Shown in pieces: positions 1 to 6,869 of a stretch of DNA of 23,999 bases; position 1 is the first letter of the stretch, and each line of letters begins with the position of its first letter. The stretch covers positions 1 through 23,999 of the forward strand of contig JAAZCZ010000008.1 of NCBI GenBank assembly GCA_012513005.1, in the 5' to 3' direction. The notes under the pieces were generated by a model. The model saw only the letters and a list, made by a program, of their open reading frames with translations. It ran no database searches and was not told the origin of the DNA. This stretch comes from Oscillospiraceae bacterium. GTDB taxonomy: Bacteria; Bacillota; Clostridia; Oscillospirales; Oscillospiraceae. A program made the position numbers and the translations under genes.

Positions 1-1047
1 AAACACAGCGCCGGCGCAGCAAAATAGAACAATCTTTGCAAGAGCGTGAAACATCATATGCATTAGTGCGGCATTTAAAGCAGAGCCTGTCATAAGTGCC
101 ACAGCTATTAGCATATAAGATAGGTTTGAAACGGTAGAATAGGCAAGTCTCTTCTTAAAATGCGGAGTTCTAAGTGCCATATAAGAGCCAAACAAAACCG
201 TAAAAGCAGAAAAGAAGAGCACAACATCCTGAGCAAAGCTGCCATATAATTTAGCAACGCCAAAGCTGTACCATGTAAGCCTTATAACGGCAAAAATACC
301 CGCCTTAACAACGGCAACAGCGTGCAAGAGAGCGGTTACAGGAGTAGGCGCAACGCTTGCATCTACAAGCCACTTAGAAAACGGGAAAATAGCAGCCTTA
401 ACACCGTAGCCGATAAAGCCGAAAATAAACACAACAGAATAAAGATAAAAGCTCCCGCCGTCGTAATTACCCAAAAAACCGCCCAAGATAAAGCTTGTGT
501 CAGCACCCGACTCAATAAGAAAGATTAGTGACACAAAGGCAAGAGCAGCCCCGCCCATAGAGAAAAGCAAATAGTTTCTGCCGGCATATCTTGACTTAGC
601 GTTCATAGCATGCATAACAAGCGGCAGGGTAGACAGAGACAATAGCTCATAAAAGAGGTACATGGTGAGCGGATTTGCAGAAAAGGCAACGGCAATGGTG
701 ACACCAAAGCTCATCAGCCAAAAACCAAAAAACCTGCTCTCATTTCCCTCATGCTTCATATACTCAAAGGCAAAAAATGTGGCAGGCGGCCATAAAACAG
801 AGGCAATCAGGGCAAAAAACACCGAAAGCCCGTCAACAGAAAACGAGATAACAAGATGCTCACCAAACTTAATCAGTGTAAGCTTTTCTGTGAAAAAATA
901 AAGCGCAGCAAAAGTTAGCAGTGAGGTTGCAATAGTCACCGAAGCCACAAGAATATTTCGGCTTCTGCTGCCTAGGTTTTTACTAAGCAGCAGCCCAAAG
1001 CCGCATATTATCGGAAATAGAATCGGAATCAGCAAAAAGTACTTCAA
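1..1047 (-). CDS. NuoL/MrpA-N-like antiporter subunit (partial, 3' end off window)
   Basis: An open frame of 349 codons runs from a TTG start at 1047 to the left window edge without a stop. A GAGG ribosome binding site lies 7 nt upstream of the TTG, and no ATG is better placed. The protein (MKYFLLIPIL...) is a hydrophobic, multi-pass proton-conducting subunit of the family shared by complex I and Mrp antiporters. Visible family residues are Glu134 (LFYELLSL), Lys217 (GYGVKAAIFPF), Lys248 (HAVAVVKAG) and Lys338 (FHALAKIVLF). The APTPVTALLHAV...VKAG stretch resembles NuoL and the N-terminal half of MrpA more than MrpD, so this may be the separated N-terminal part of MrpA. That is inference from motif resemblance. 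It is the third antiporter-like subunit in the operon and follows the second by 29 bp. The C-terminus is not visible, so a NuoL-type lateral helix cannot be assessed. Confidence 0.85.
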   Translation of the reverse strand, partial: MKYFLLIPILFPIICGFGLLLSKNLGSRSRNILVASVTIATSLLTFAALYFFTEKLTLIKFGEHLVISFSVDGLSVFFALIASVLWPPATFFAFEYMKHEGNESRFFGFWLMSFGVTIAVAFSANPLTMYLFYELLSLSTLPLVMHAMNAKSRYAGRNYLLFSMGGAALAFVSLIFLIESGADTSFILGGFLGNYDGGSFYLYSVVFIFGFIGYGVKAAIFPFSKWLVDASVAPTPVTALLHAVAVVKAGIFAVIRLTWYSFGVAKLYGSFAQDVVLFFSAFTVLFGSYMALRTPHFKKRLAYSTVSNLSYMLIAVALMTGSALNAALMHMMFHALAKIVLFCCAGAVF

Positions 1048-1076
1048 AAGCAAACCTCAACAAATAATCTGATAGC

Positions 1077-2525
1077 TTAAAAAATAGTGCCAACAATGCC
1101 CCTAATAAACTCAGAAAGAGGCTGTGAAAAAGCTCCGAATATAATAAGTGCAGACGAGAAGACTGCAAGAGGAACGAGCGTAATCTTTTTCGGCTCTGCA
1201 GAAGATACGGCAATCTCGGCAGTATCTTTTTGCGGGAAAAATGCAGCAAACACTATTGTAAGCAAATACCAGGCAGTTAAAACAGCACTAATAAGCAAAA
1301 CCGAGACACCGACAACAGCAAAAGCACCCACATTAGAGCTAAACGCGCCTAAAGCTAAGTTCCACTTGCTTATAAAGCCGCCTGTCGGGGGTATGCCGAC
1401 AAGTGACAAGGAAGCAATAGTAAAGCAGGTCATAACAACAGGCATCCTTCTGCCCATTCCGCCAAGCTCCTCAACCTTAGTCACACCGGTTTTGAGAATT
1501 ATGGCACCGGCGCAGCAGAACAGCGCGTTTTTAGCGCAGGAGTGGAAGAAAACCTGAAGAAAAGCGCCCTCAAACGACATGGGAGATAGGCAAACAATAC
1601 CGAAAACCACATAAGAAGCCTGACTCACAGTAGACCAGGCAAGCCGTTTTTTAAGCAGCTTTTCCTTGCAGGCGAGCATAGAGCCCATAAATACAGTACA
1701 AAGAGCAAGAGTAAGCAGTGCTTTCTGTGCCCATGTGCCAATAATAAGCTCCATAGGGAACACAAAGTAACTGATCCTGATAGTTGCAAGAATACCCATT
1801 TTTGTAATAACGCCGGATAATACCGCACTTGCAGGAGCAGGGGCAACAGGGTGCGCTGTGGGAAGCCATGCGTGCAGCGGCAGCATACCAGCCTTGCAGC
1901 CAAAGCCGACCATCATTAAAAAATAAGCGATAACGGCAGTTTTGCCGGGGATGCCGGCGAGCATTCCGCCAGGTGAAAAGCCTTCGGCACCGCCGTATCT
2001 GTAAATAACAAAAAGCCCGAACAGAGCAAGAGCGGCACCAAAAACAGAAAAGCCGAGATATTTTATTCCGGCAGCCATAGACTCAGTAGTGCCTGAGTGA
2101 ATAACAAGCACAACGGTAAGTAAGGTCATCGCCTCATAAAACATATAAAGCGTAGGCAGGTTAGCCGAAAAGCAGATACCTATGAGAGATGAGAGGGAAA
2201 ACAAATAAAACCTGTGAAACCTAAGTTCATTTTCCTCGTGTGTCATATACTCAAAAGAAAAAAGAGCAACTAAAAGCCAAGCAAGAGAGCAAATAACAAC
2301 AAAGAACAATGAGACTCCGTCTGCAGTTAAAGCGAGAGTTAGCCCCTTTGCAAGCTCAATAATTGTGAATGTGCCCTTGCAATAAACAGCTGCGGCAATA
2401 CTAAAAATCGCAGTAAATACAAGCGAAATTGTAATAAATACATTTCGTGCCTTTCTATTGCCCTTCGGAAGAATAAACCCTGCAACCAGCGGCAGTAGTA
2501 TGGGTATAATAAGCAGTGCAGACAT
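1077..2525 (-). CDS. MrpD/NuoM-like proton-conducting antiporter subunit (second copy)
   Basis: A 482-residue, roughly 14-helix membrane protein of the proton-conducting transporter family (MrpD, NuoM, NuoN, MbhH). The ATG at 2525 is chosen over an in-frame GTG at 2528 because the GAGG at 2533-2536 lies 7 nt from the ATG and only 4 nt from the GTG. Ion-path residues typical of the family are present, numbered from the ATG: Glu131 in LYMFYEAMTLL, Lys211 in GCKAGMLPLHAWLP, Lys242 in SGVITKMG, Lys332 in HSCAKNALF and Lys387 in GGFISKWNL. This subunit would translocate H+ or Na+ in the membrane complex. It starts 12 bp after the stop of the preceding MrpD-like gene, and its ribosome binding site lies immediately after that stop. 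The two genes are clearly paralogous but diverged, so this is not a recent tandem duplication. Confidence 0.9.
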   Translation of the reverse strand: MSALLIIPILLPLVAGFILPKGNRKARNVFITISLVFTAIFSIAAAVYCKGTFTIIELAKGLTLALTADGVSLFFVVICSLAWLLVALFSFEYMTHEENELRFHRFYLFSLSSLIGICFSANLPTLYMFYEAMTLLTVVLVIHSGTTESMAAGIKYLGFSVFGAALALFGLFVIYRYGGAEGFSPGGMLAGIPGKTAVIAYFLMMVGFGCKAGMLPLHAWLPTAHPVAPAPASAVLSGVITKMGILATIRISYFVFPMELIIGTWAQKALLTLALCTVFMGSMLACKEKLLKKRLAWSTVSQASYVVFGIVCLSPMSFEGAFLQVFFHSCAKNALFCCAGAIILKTGVTKVEELGGMGRRMPVVMTCFTIASLSLVGIPPTGGFISKWNLALGAFSSNVGAFAVVGVSVLLISAVLTAWYLLTIVFAAFFPQKDTAEIAVSSAEPKKITLVPLAVFSSALIIFGAFSQPLSEFIRGIVGTIF

Positions 2526-2537
2526 CACATCACCTCT

Positions 2538-4031
2538 TTAAAAGCTGCCGAGCATATTAACTCCCTCAGCGACAAAGCGCAAAACGGGAACAAAATAAAT
2601 GCCCAGGAAAATGTTAAGTAAAATAAAAATCGAGGAAGAGAGCAAAAATCCCATATCACGGACCTTAATGTGTTCTTCACCGACCTGCGGTCTGTTCCAC
2701 ACATTCAGTATGGCGGGCACATAATAAAGCGCGTTTAATACGGAGCTTGCACCCAAAACAAGCATAGAAAGCAGAAAATATGACTGACCCTCCAGGGCAG
2801 ATTGAGCAATTGCATATTTAACGCCAAAACCTGCCAAGGTCGGAATACCGCAGAGTGAAAGCCCACCCAAGGTAAAAACAATACCCGCAAAAGGCACTGA
2901 TCTGGCACTGCCGCGAAGGCTCACCCAGTCGAGCTTGTGGTGTACAGACTCAGAAAGGCGGCCGATTGACGAGAATATCATCGCTTTTGTGAAGCTGTGC
3001 ACCAATATCTGAAGACAAGCAGCAACAGCCCCGCCTACAGTGCCCAAGCCCAAGGCCATATAAATATAACCGACCTGTGCAACAGAAGAAAAAGCGGCCA
3101 TTCTCTTGGCGTTAGACTGGTAAAGAGCCCGAATAGAGCCAAAGGTCATCCCCAAAAGCCCAAGCACAAAGAAAACTTCAAAAATATGCATCTGCCTGCA
3201 CACTTCAAAAGAATATACACTAAAAATCAGCTTGATTAATAATATTATGTAAACCTTAATCACAGTTCCGGAGAGTATTGCGCTCGAGCCGGTAGGTGCC
3301 ACGGCGTGTGCCCAAGGCAGCCAGTTGTGAAACGGGAAAAGCGCACTTTTAATGGCAAGACCCAAGGCAATAAAGGCAAACGAAACGGTAATCGGCAGTC
3401 GTGCTGTGCCCGTAAAAACCTTTGCAATAGACTCGCGCAGAGATGACATGAGCAAATGCCCGGTACTCCGATATAAAATGGCAATACCCAAAAGCAGAAA
3501 ACCGGAGCCCACAATGCCGTAAACGAGATACTGTATAGTAGCAACTGTAGACTTGCCGTCATCACGCGCAGCAACAGTTGCGCAAGCTGTTATAGCCGAA
3601 ATTTCAATGAACACATAGGCGGTGAAAATATCATTAGTGTAGATTATGGCGAGCATAGAAGCAGTTAAAAGCGAAACTGAAGCATAGTAACCGGGCAGCT
3701 TTTTACTGCTCACCGAGGCTAAAAGCTCAGACTGCCCGCCCATTAGTGAAAGTGCCACAACAAGGGGCAAAACAGTTGACATAACACCTTCAAGAGGGCC
3801 TGCCCGCAGCTCATTGCCCCAGGGAGCAGGGAAGTGACCAAGAACATAAACAAAGGCTCCGTTATTAAGGGTGCTTATCGTAATTAATACGGCAAACGCT
3901 GACACAAGCAGAATAGAAACGTAGAGAAGGATTCGTGAAATCTCGGTTTTTTTAATAAGCACAATAAAAAGAGCATTAATTGTGAGCAGGAAAATGCTGA
4001 GCATCGGAAGGTTATTTACAAAGGAAGTCAA
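2538..4031 (-). CDS. mrpD: MrpD-like cation/proton antiporter subunit D
   Basis: A 497-residue multi-pass membrane protein. The N-terminal segment VLGHFPAPWG resembles the GxWPAPxG pattern typical of MrpD. Family ion-path residues are Glu143 (AYVFIEISAIT), Lys228 (LAIKSALFPFHNWLP), Lys259 (SGTVIKVY), Lys349 (HSFTKAMIF) and Lys405 (GFGVKYAIA). The first two align by motif with the Glu and Lys known to be essential in Bacillus MrpD. The start is a TTG at 4031 whose TTGA overlaps the stop of mrpC. An AGGAGG lies about 10 nt upstream inside mrpC, and the next in-frame ATG is nine codons later with no ribosome binding site. Its place right after mrpC is the conserved Mrp order and makes it the best MrpD candidate of the three large subunits. 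The choice of symbol is by position and motif, not by phylogeny. Confidence 0.9.
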   Translation of the reverse strand: MTSFVNNLPMLSIFLLTINALFIVLIKKTEISRILLYVSILLVSAFAVLITISTLNNGAFVYVLGHFPAPWGNELRAGPLEGVMSTVLPLVVALSLMGGQSELLASVSSKKLPGYYASVSLLTASMLAIIYTNDIFTAYVFIEISAITACATVAARDDGKSTVATIQYLVYGIVGSGFLLLGIAILYRSTGHLLMSSLRESIAKVFTGTARLPITVSFAFIALGLAIKSALFPFHNWLPWAHAVAPTGSSAILSGTVIKVYIILLIKLIFSVYSFEVCRQMHIFEVFFVLGLLGMTFGSIRALYQSNAKRMAAFSSVAQVGYIYMALGLGTVGGAVAACLQILVHSFTKAMIFSSIGRLSESVHHKLDWVSLRGSARSVPFAGIVFTLGGLSLCGIPTLAGFGVKYAIAQSALEGQSYFLLSMLVLGASSVLNALYYVPAILNVWNRPQVGEEHIKVRDMGFLLSSSIFILLNIFLGIYFVPVLRFVAEGVNMLGSF

Positions 4032-4408
4032 GAATCCTTCACCTCCTGCTTAGCTTTTTCAATAATCTCGTCTATCATCATTGTTCCGTATTTTTTATTA
4101 AGGCTGTATGTAAGAGCCAAAAGGGCAGCTAAGGTGCTCACAGATACAACAATGCCGGTCAAAACAAGACCGCTCGGAACAGGGCTAATATATTTACCGG
4201 GGTCAGCTCCGGGTGCGGCTAAAATAGGAGCTACTCTGCCGGCTGTATATCCGCCCGCAGCTAAGTATAAAAACAAAGCAGAGTCCATAATTCCGGCACC
4301 GATTATTTTCTTTATGAGATGCTTATCTGTAATAAGGCAAATTAGCCCTATGGCAAACAGAATAAACGAGGCTATTTCATATCGCATTTCAATTACTGTG
4401 TTTATCAT
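4028..4408 (-). CDS. mrpC: Mrp antiporter subunit C (NuoK-like)
   Basis: A 126-residue protein with three predicted membrane helices, homologous to NuoK of complex I. The segment VPSGLVLTGIVVSVSTLAALLAL matches the MrpC/NuoK pattern of P-x-A-L-V-L-T-x-I-V followed by a helix; the conserved Pro and LVLT can be read directly. The start is taken as the ATG at 4408 (MINTVIEM), with a run of six G six bases upstream acting as ribosome binding site. An in-frame ATG seven codons earlier (4429) would place that G-run inside the coding region and has no Shine-Dalgarno sequence of its own. The 3' end overlaps the TTG start of mrpD by 4 bp, which suggests translational coupling. It acts in the inner part of the membrane arm, between MrpB and MrpD. 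Confidence 0.9.
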   Translation of the reverse strand: MINTVIEMRYEIASFILFAIGLICLITDKHLIKKIIGAGIMDSALFLYLAAGGYTAGRVAPILAAPGADPGKYISPVPSGLVLTGIVVSVSTLAALLALTYSLNKKYGTMMIDEIIEKAKQEVKDS

Positions 4409-4421
4409 AATATTCCCCCCG

Positions 4422-5309
4422 TCATTCATCTAAGGCAGCAAAAGCGGAATAAAATGCAAACACAGTCAGGCTCACAACAATTCCCACGCAAATATTTAAA
4501 GGCAGAATAAAGCCTGCACTGTAAATACTTCCGATATTGCCGTGAACGGGCAAAAGATTTTCCCCGACAGCCGCAGAAACAAAGGCAAAGGCTTTTATCA
4601 GCGCGTAAACAAGTAAAGCAAAGGACATAAGCAGTGAAATAAGATAGGAAGTTAAGAACGCCGAAACACGGGCATGACCGTAGGCAGCCGAGATTAAAAT
4701 AAGCATAGCGCCTAAGACTGTACCTCCTGCAAATCCGCCGCCGGGTGATAAATGGCCGTTTAACACGAGATAAACCCCGAATACGGTAATAAAGGGCGCA
4801 AAGACACTCACAGTAGATCTGAGCATTTGGTCATTGGATTTTAGAGACAGCCCTCGAGATTTTTTCGGCTTTGACCGTCCAAGAAGCATCAAAACAAAAA
4901 CAGTGGCAGAAAATAAGACAGTAGACTCCCCAAAGGTGTCAAATGCCCTGTAGTCAAAAATCATGCCCGAAACAGCATTTATTGCACCCGTGTCACGCAC
5001 CCCGTCTTTTACATATCGGGCGGTTACCTCGTTATTAACAGGTGAATCAGGGGATGCAAAACGGGGCATAAAATACGAAGTCAAAATAAGCTGAGACACC
5101 AAAACAATACCTGCTAAAATTACAGCAAAATACAAAATTCTGTGACTCGGATTCTTTTTACCGACATGTCTTGATTCACTATCAAATGTGTCTGTGTTTT
5201 CGTCTAAATCATCCATAGCAAGGAGCGGCGAATAGCTCTCATCATAGGTAGAAATATCACCGTCAATCCAAAGCTTCAAAAACATTTTGAAATTATCTAG
5301 TTTACTCAT
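4422..5309 (-). CDS. mrpB: MbhE-like/MrpB fusion subunit of Mrp-type antiporter
   Basis: A 295-residue protein about twice the length of a stand-alone MrpB. In order: an acidic hydrophilic N-terminus (residues 1-50, rich in Asp, Glu and Ser); a helix at about 57-80; an MbhE/MrpA-C-terminal-type segment containing DTGAINAV and YRAFDTFGE at about 107-128 followed by a helix to about 143; a basic linker; and a complete MrpB domain at about 158-290 with the signature LSPGGGFAGGTVLGA at 187-201. The MbhE-like part normally belongs to the C-terminus of MrpA, so the protein joins two pieces that are separate genes (mbhE, mbhF) in archaeal Mbh operons. The ATG at 5309 overlaps the DUF4040 gene by 8 bp. 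Further in-frame starts at 5315 (ATG) and 5324 (TTG) cannot be excluded. Confidence 0.85.
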   Translation of the reverse strand: MSKLDNFKMFLKLWIDGDISTYDESYSPLLAMDDLDENTDTFDSESRHVGKKNPSHRILYFAVILAGIVLVSQLILTSYFMPRFASPDSPVNNEVTARYVKDGVRDTGAINAVSGMIFDYRAFDTFGESTVLFSATVFVLMLLGRSKPKKSRGLSLKSNDQMLRSTVSVFAPFITVFGVYLVLNGHLSPGGGFAGGTVLGAMLILISAAYGHARVSAFLTSYLISLLMSFALLVYALIKAFAFVSAAVGENLLPVHGNIGSIYSAGFILPLNICVGIVVSLTVFAFYSAFAALDE

Positions 5310-5556
5310 AGTCATCACCGTCAATCATACCGGTGCGCCTTAAAACAAGTACAAAGAGCACAGTTGTAATCCCGCTTCCCACAGCAGCCTCGGTAATTGC
5401 CAAATCGGGTGAAGATAGCAGCATCCAAATAAAGGCAAGTATAGTCGAAAAGGGCATAAAGAGAATAACACTGCTTAAAAGTTTTTTAGACAAAACAGCA
5501 GCAACTGCGGTTAGTATTAAAAGTATAAGCAGCACAGATTCTAACACTAAATTCAT
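5302..5556 (-). CDS. DUF4040 / MbhD-like subunit (detached MrpA C-terminal module)
   Basis: An 84-residue protein with three predicted membrane helices. The segment DLAITEAAVGSGITTVLF fits the conserved MbhD/DUF4040 pattern (D-x-A-x-T-E-A-A-x-G), which in full-length MrpA lies near the C-terminus. It is encoded alone here, as in archaeal Mbh and Mbs operons. The ATG overlaps the mrpG stop by 4 bp (ATGA), with an AGAGG about 10 nt upstream. At its 3' end it overlaps the MbhE-MrpB fusion gene by 8 bp. Together with that fusion and the NuoL-like gene at 1-1047 it could reconstitute everything carried by one MrpA polypeptide in Bacillus. The role in the complex, near the interface of small subunits and antiporter-like subunits, is inferred from family knowledge. 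Confidence 0.88.
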   Translation of the reverse strand: MNLVLESVLLILLILTAVAAVLSKKLLSSVILFMPFSTILAFIWMLLSSPDLAITEAAVGSGITTVLFVLVLRRTGMIDGDDYE

Positions 5557-5867
5557 AGGCTCTTATCCTCTTTGTTCAGCAAGCGACCCTCTCTCAAATA
5601 AAACTCCATTTTAGCAATCAAATGTGTGGTCAAAGGAGCGGCAATCCACATTAAAACTAAGACCAAAACCAGCTTCAAAACCCCTGCTACATCTAACATA
5701 AAAAATGCAGCTCCCAGCAAGGTTAAAAAAAGCCCCATGGTGTCAAGCAGTGACGCTGCGTGCATACGCGTTAAAATAGTTTTCATGCGAAACACACCCA
5801 AAACCGAAACAGCAATAACAAAAAGCCCCATGCTCATAAAGACAGCGCCTAAAATATCAGTTATCAT
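5553..5867 (-). CDS. mrpG: Mrp antiporter subunit G
   Basis: A 104-residue protein with three predicted helices. The run FVIAVSVLGVFRMKTILTRMHAAS is the MrpG/MnhG signature (G-x-x-R-x-x-D/T-x-x-x-R-x-H-A-A-S). The start is assigned at the ATG at 5867 (MITDILGA), within the last codons of mrpF and with an AGGG about 9 nt upstream. A longer in-frame frame reaches to 5924, but that extension (MRYLPELF...) overlaps mrpF deeply, is rich in basic residues, and is not expected for the family. The overlap with mrpF is 11 bp. It belongs to the small hydrophobic subunits E, F and G that form one end of the Mrp complex. Confidence 0.9.
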   Translation of the reverse strand: MITDILGAVFMSMGLFVIAVSVLGVFRMKTILTRMHAASLLDTMGLFLTLLGAAFFMLDVAGVLKLVLVLVLMWIAAPLTTHLIAKMEFYLREGRLLNKEDKSL

Positions 5868-6165
5868 CAGGCTTGCCCTCACTTTTTTCGGTTTTACCAA
5901 GAATAACTCTGGTAAGTATCTCAATAATCAGTATGCCGAGCAGTGCAAATAATATCGCGACATCGAGCAAATAGCTCTCGCCCATATACGCTGCAAAAAC
6001 ACAGGTCATAATAACAATAAGCGTGCATATCATAGAAACACCCAAAATGCGGTTTGTTATGCCCTTGCCTGTTATTGCGCGCAGAACACAAAAAGCGAGC
6101 ATGATACAAAGAAAAATGAGGCAGCCGGAAAGATAGCTCTGCGCAAAGGGAGACAGTCTATCCAT
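5857..6165 (-). CDS. mrpF: Mrp antiporter subunit F
   Basis: A 102-residue protein with three predicted membrane helices. The segment YLLDVAILFALLGILI near residues 66-81 corresponds to the conserved D-V-A-x-x-x-A-L-L-G region of MrpF/MnhF. The ATG at 6165 has a GGAGG about 9 nt upstream, inside the end of mrpE, and overlaps mrpE by 8 bp. The C-terminus is short and charged (KTEKSEGKPDDN). MrpF is an obligatory small subunit of the antiporter; a cation-binding role has been proposed for the family, but nothing in this sequence tests it. Confidence 0.9.
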   Translation of the reverse strand: MDRLSPFAQSYLSGCLIFLCIMLAFCVLRAITGKGITNRILGVSMICTLIVIMTCVFAAYMGESYLLDVAILFALLGILIIEILTRVILGKTEKSEGKPDDN

Positions 6166-6628
6166 AATACTTTTCCTCCGCCTTTTCTAATAGCTTAATA
6201 GATTTTAGTGAATCTAAATTTGCAATATCCACATCCAAAGAGTGAATAGAAAACTCACCGTCACGCAGCCCGACTGTATATGTGCTCGGAGTCAGTGTGA
6301 TGGAAGTGCCCAAAACATATCGGGCAGCCTTTGATTTAAGCTCAGGTTTAAACTCAATAAGCCCGGGATTAAGCTTAGGCTTAATGCTGAGCATAACACG
6401 CATTACATGAATATTAGACGCCACTATATGTACAAAAAGCCCGAAGAAGTATCTAAGGGCAAAAAAGACAAGTGCAAAGGATAAAACATCCTTTTTAACG
6501 CTGTAAGCAAAAAAGCGGCAGGCTGCAAAATGCACGGCAGCAGCGACAAAAATTCCGCTAATAAGAACATCGGCAGTCAGCCTTCCGCAAAGCAGAACAA
6601 AGAAAACATAAAGCCCTATAAACAGCAT
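6158..6628 (-). CDS. mrpE: Mrp antiporter subunit E, first gene of the operon
   Basis: A 156-residue protein with N-terminal helices followed by a cytoplasmic domain. The stretch NPGLIEFKPELKS and the later GTSITLTPSTYTVGLRDG match the MrpE/MnhE family, whose conserved core reads xSITLTPGTxT. The ATG at 6628 is preferred over a TTG two codons earlier (6634): the AAGGGGG ribosome binding site ends 7 nt before the ATG and only 1 nt before the TTG. It is the first gene of an eight- or nine-gene overlapping run, so the operon promoter should lie in the gap to the right. The E-F-G-first order is that of archaeal Mbh and of split-MrpA operons, unlike the A-first order of Bacillus. Confidence 0.9.
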   Translation of the reverse strand: MLFIGLYVFFVLLCGRLTADVLISGIFVAAAVHFAACRFFAYSVKKDVLSFALVFFALRYFFGLFVHIVASNIHVMRVMLSIKPKLNPGLIEFKPELKSKAARYVLGTSITLTPSTYTVGLRDGEFSIHSLDVDIANLDSLKSIKLLEKAEEKYYG

Positions 6629-6647
6629 GCCCAAACCCCCTTGCCTA

Positions 6648-6664
6648 AGCTATTTCTAATAGCT
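6648..6664. repeat. Perfect 7-bp inverted repeat in the mrpE leader
   Basis: AGCTATT and AATAGCT are separated by three bases (TCT on the plus strand). The repeat lies between the candidate promoter and the G-rich ribosome binding site of mrpE, about 8 nt upstream of that site. It could be an operator or a small mRNA hairpin beside the ribosome binding site. Function is unknown, and a 7-bp palindrome in AT-rich DNA may be chance. Confidence 0.4.
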
Positions 6665-6713
6665 AAAAATATAACATATGAGCGGCTATTTGGCAATAAA
6701 ACAGCCATAATTT

Positions 6714-6743
6714 AGTATAAAAAGTAATAACTAATCATCATAA
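6714..6743 (-). promoter_or_regulatory. Candidate promoter of the Mrp-type operon
   Basis: On the minus strand a TATACT hexamer (6714-6719, five of six bases of the sigma-A -10 box) lies about 85 nt upstream of the mrpE start. With an 18-nt spacer the -35 would be TTATGA (6738-6743), which matches the consensus at only three positions. The -10 is good and the -35 weak. This is the best candidate seen between the two divergent genes. Confidence 0.35.
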
Positions 6744-6804
6744 TGAACAGAGCTTATTAGGCGTTTGCGCAGCGTTTAGCTGCAGAAAAACGGGGCTGAC
6801 TTAG

Positions 6805-6833
6805 TTGCATTGACAATTTTTATATGTTAAAAT
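6805..6833 (+). promoter_or_regulatory. Candidate extended -10 promoter of the EamA transporter gene
   Basis: A TGTTAAAAT sequence (6825-6833) forms an extended -10 (TG-N-TAAAAT), with TTGCAT 17 nt upstream as a poor -35. A perfect TTGACA at 6810-6815 is too close (12 nt) to that -10 to be its partner. The predicted transcript would begin about 30 nt before the ATG at 6870. The rest of the 6629-6869 gap holds only a 5-bp hairpin at 6769-6783 and no gene. Confidence 0.4.
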
Positions 6834-6869
6834 GCACCGAAGTCAAATAGAAAGAAAGATTAGAATTAT

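Noticed and set aside
1087..1557. 156-codon open frame on the plus strand opposite the second MrpD-like gene
   Set aside because: It is the antisense shadow of a conserved membrane protein gene. It has no ribosome binding site, and its composition (many Lys, Thr, Ala, Pro) is that of a reversed hydrophobic coding sequence.
2538..4031. Recent tandem duplication of MrpD-like genes
   Set aside because: The adjacent copies share family motifs only. Loops, lengths and N-termini differ widely, so they are old paralogues.
5868..5924. N-terminal extension of mrpG by 19 codons
   Set aside because: It overlaps mrpF deeply and is not hydrophobic as the family N-terminus should be. The ATG at 5867 has a better ribosome binding site and gives a typical MrpG.
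6765..6785. Hairpin GCAGC-GTTTA-GCTGC in the Mrp/EamA gap as a terminator
   Set aside because: The stem is only 5 bp and no T tract follows on either strand. Both flanking genes start here, so no terminator is expected.
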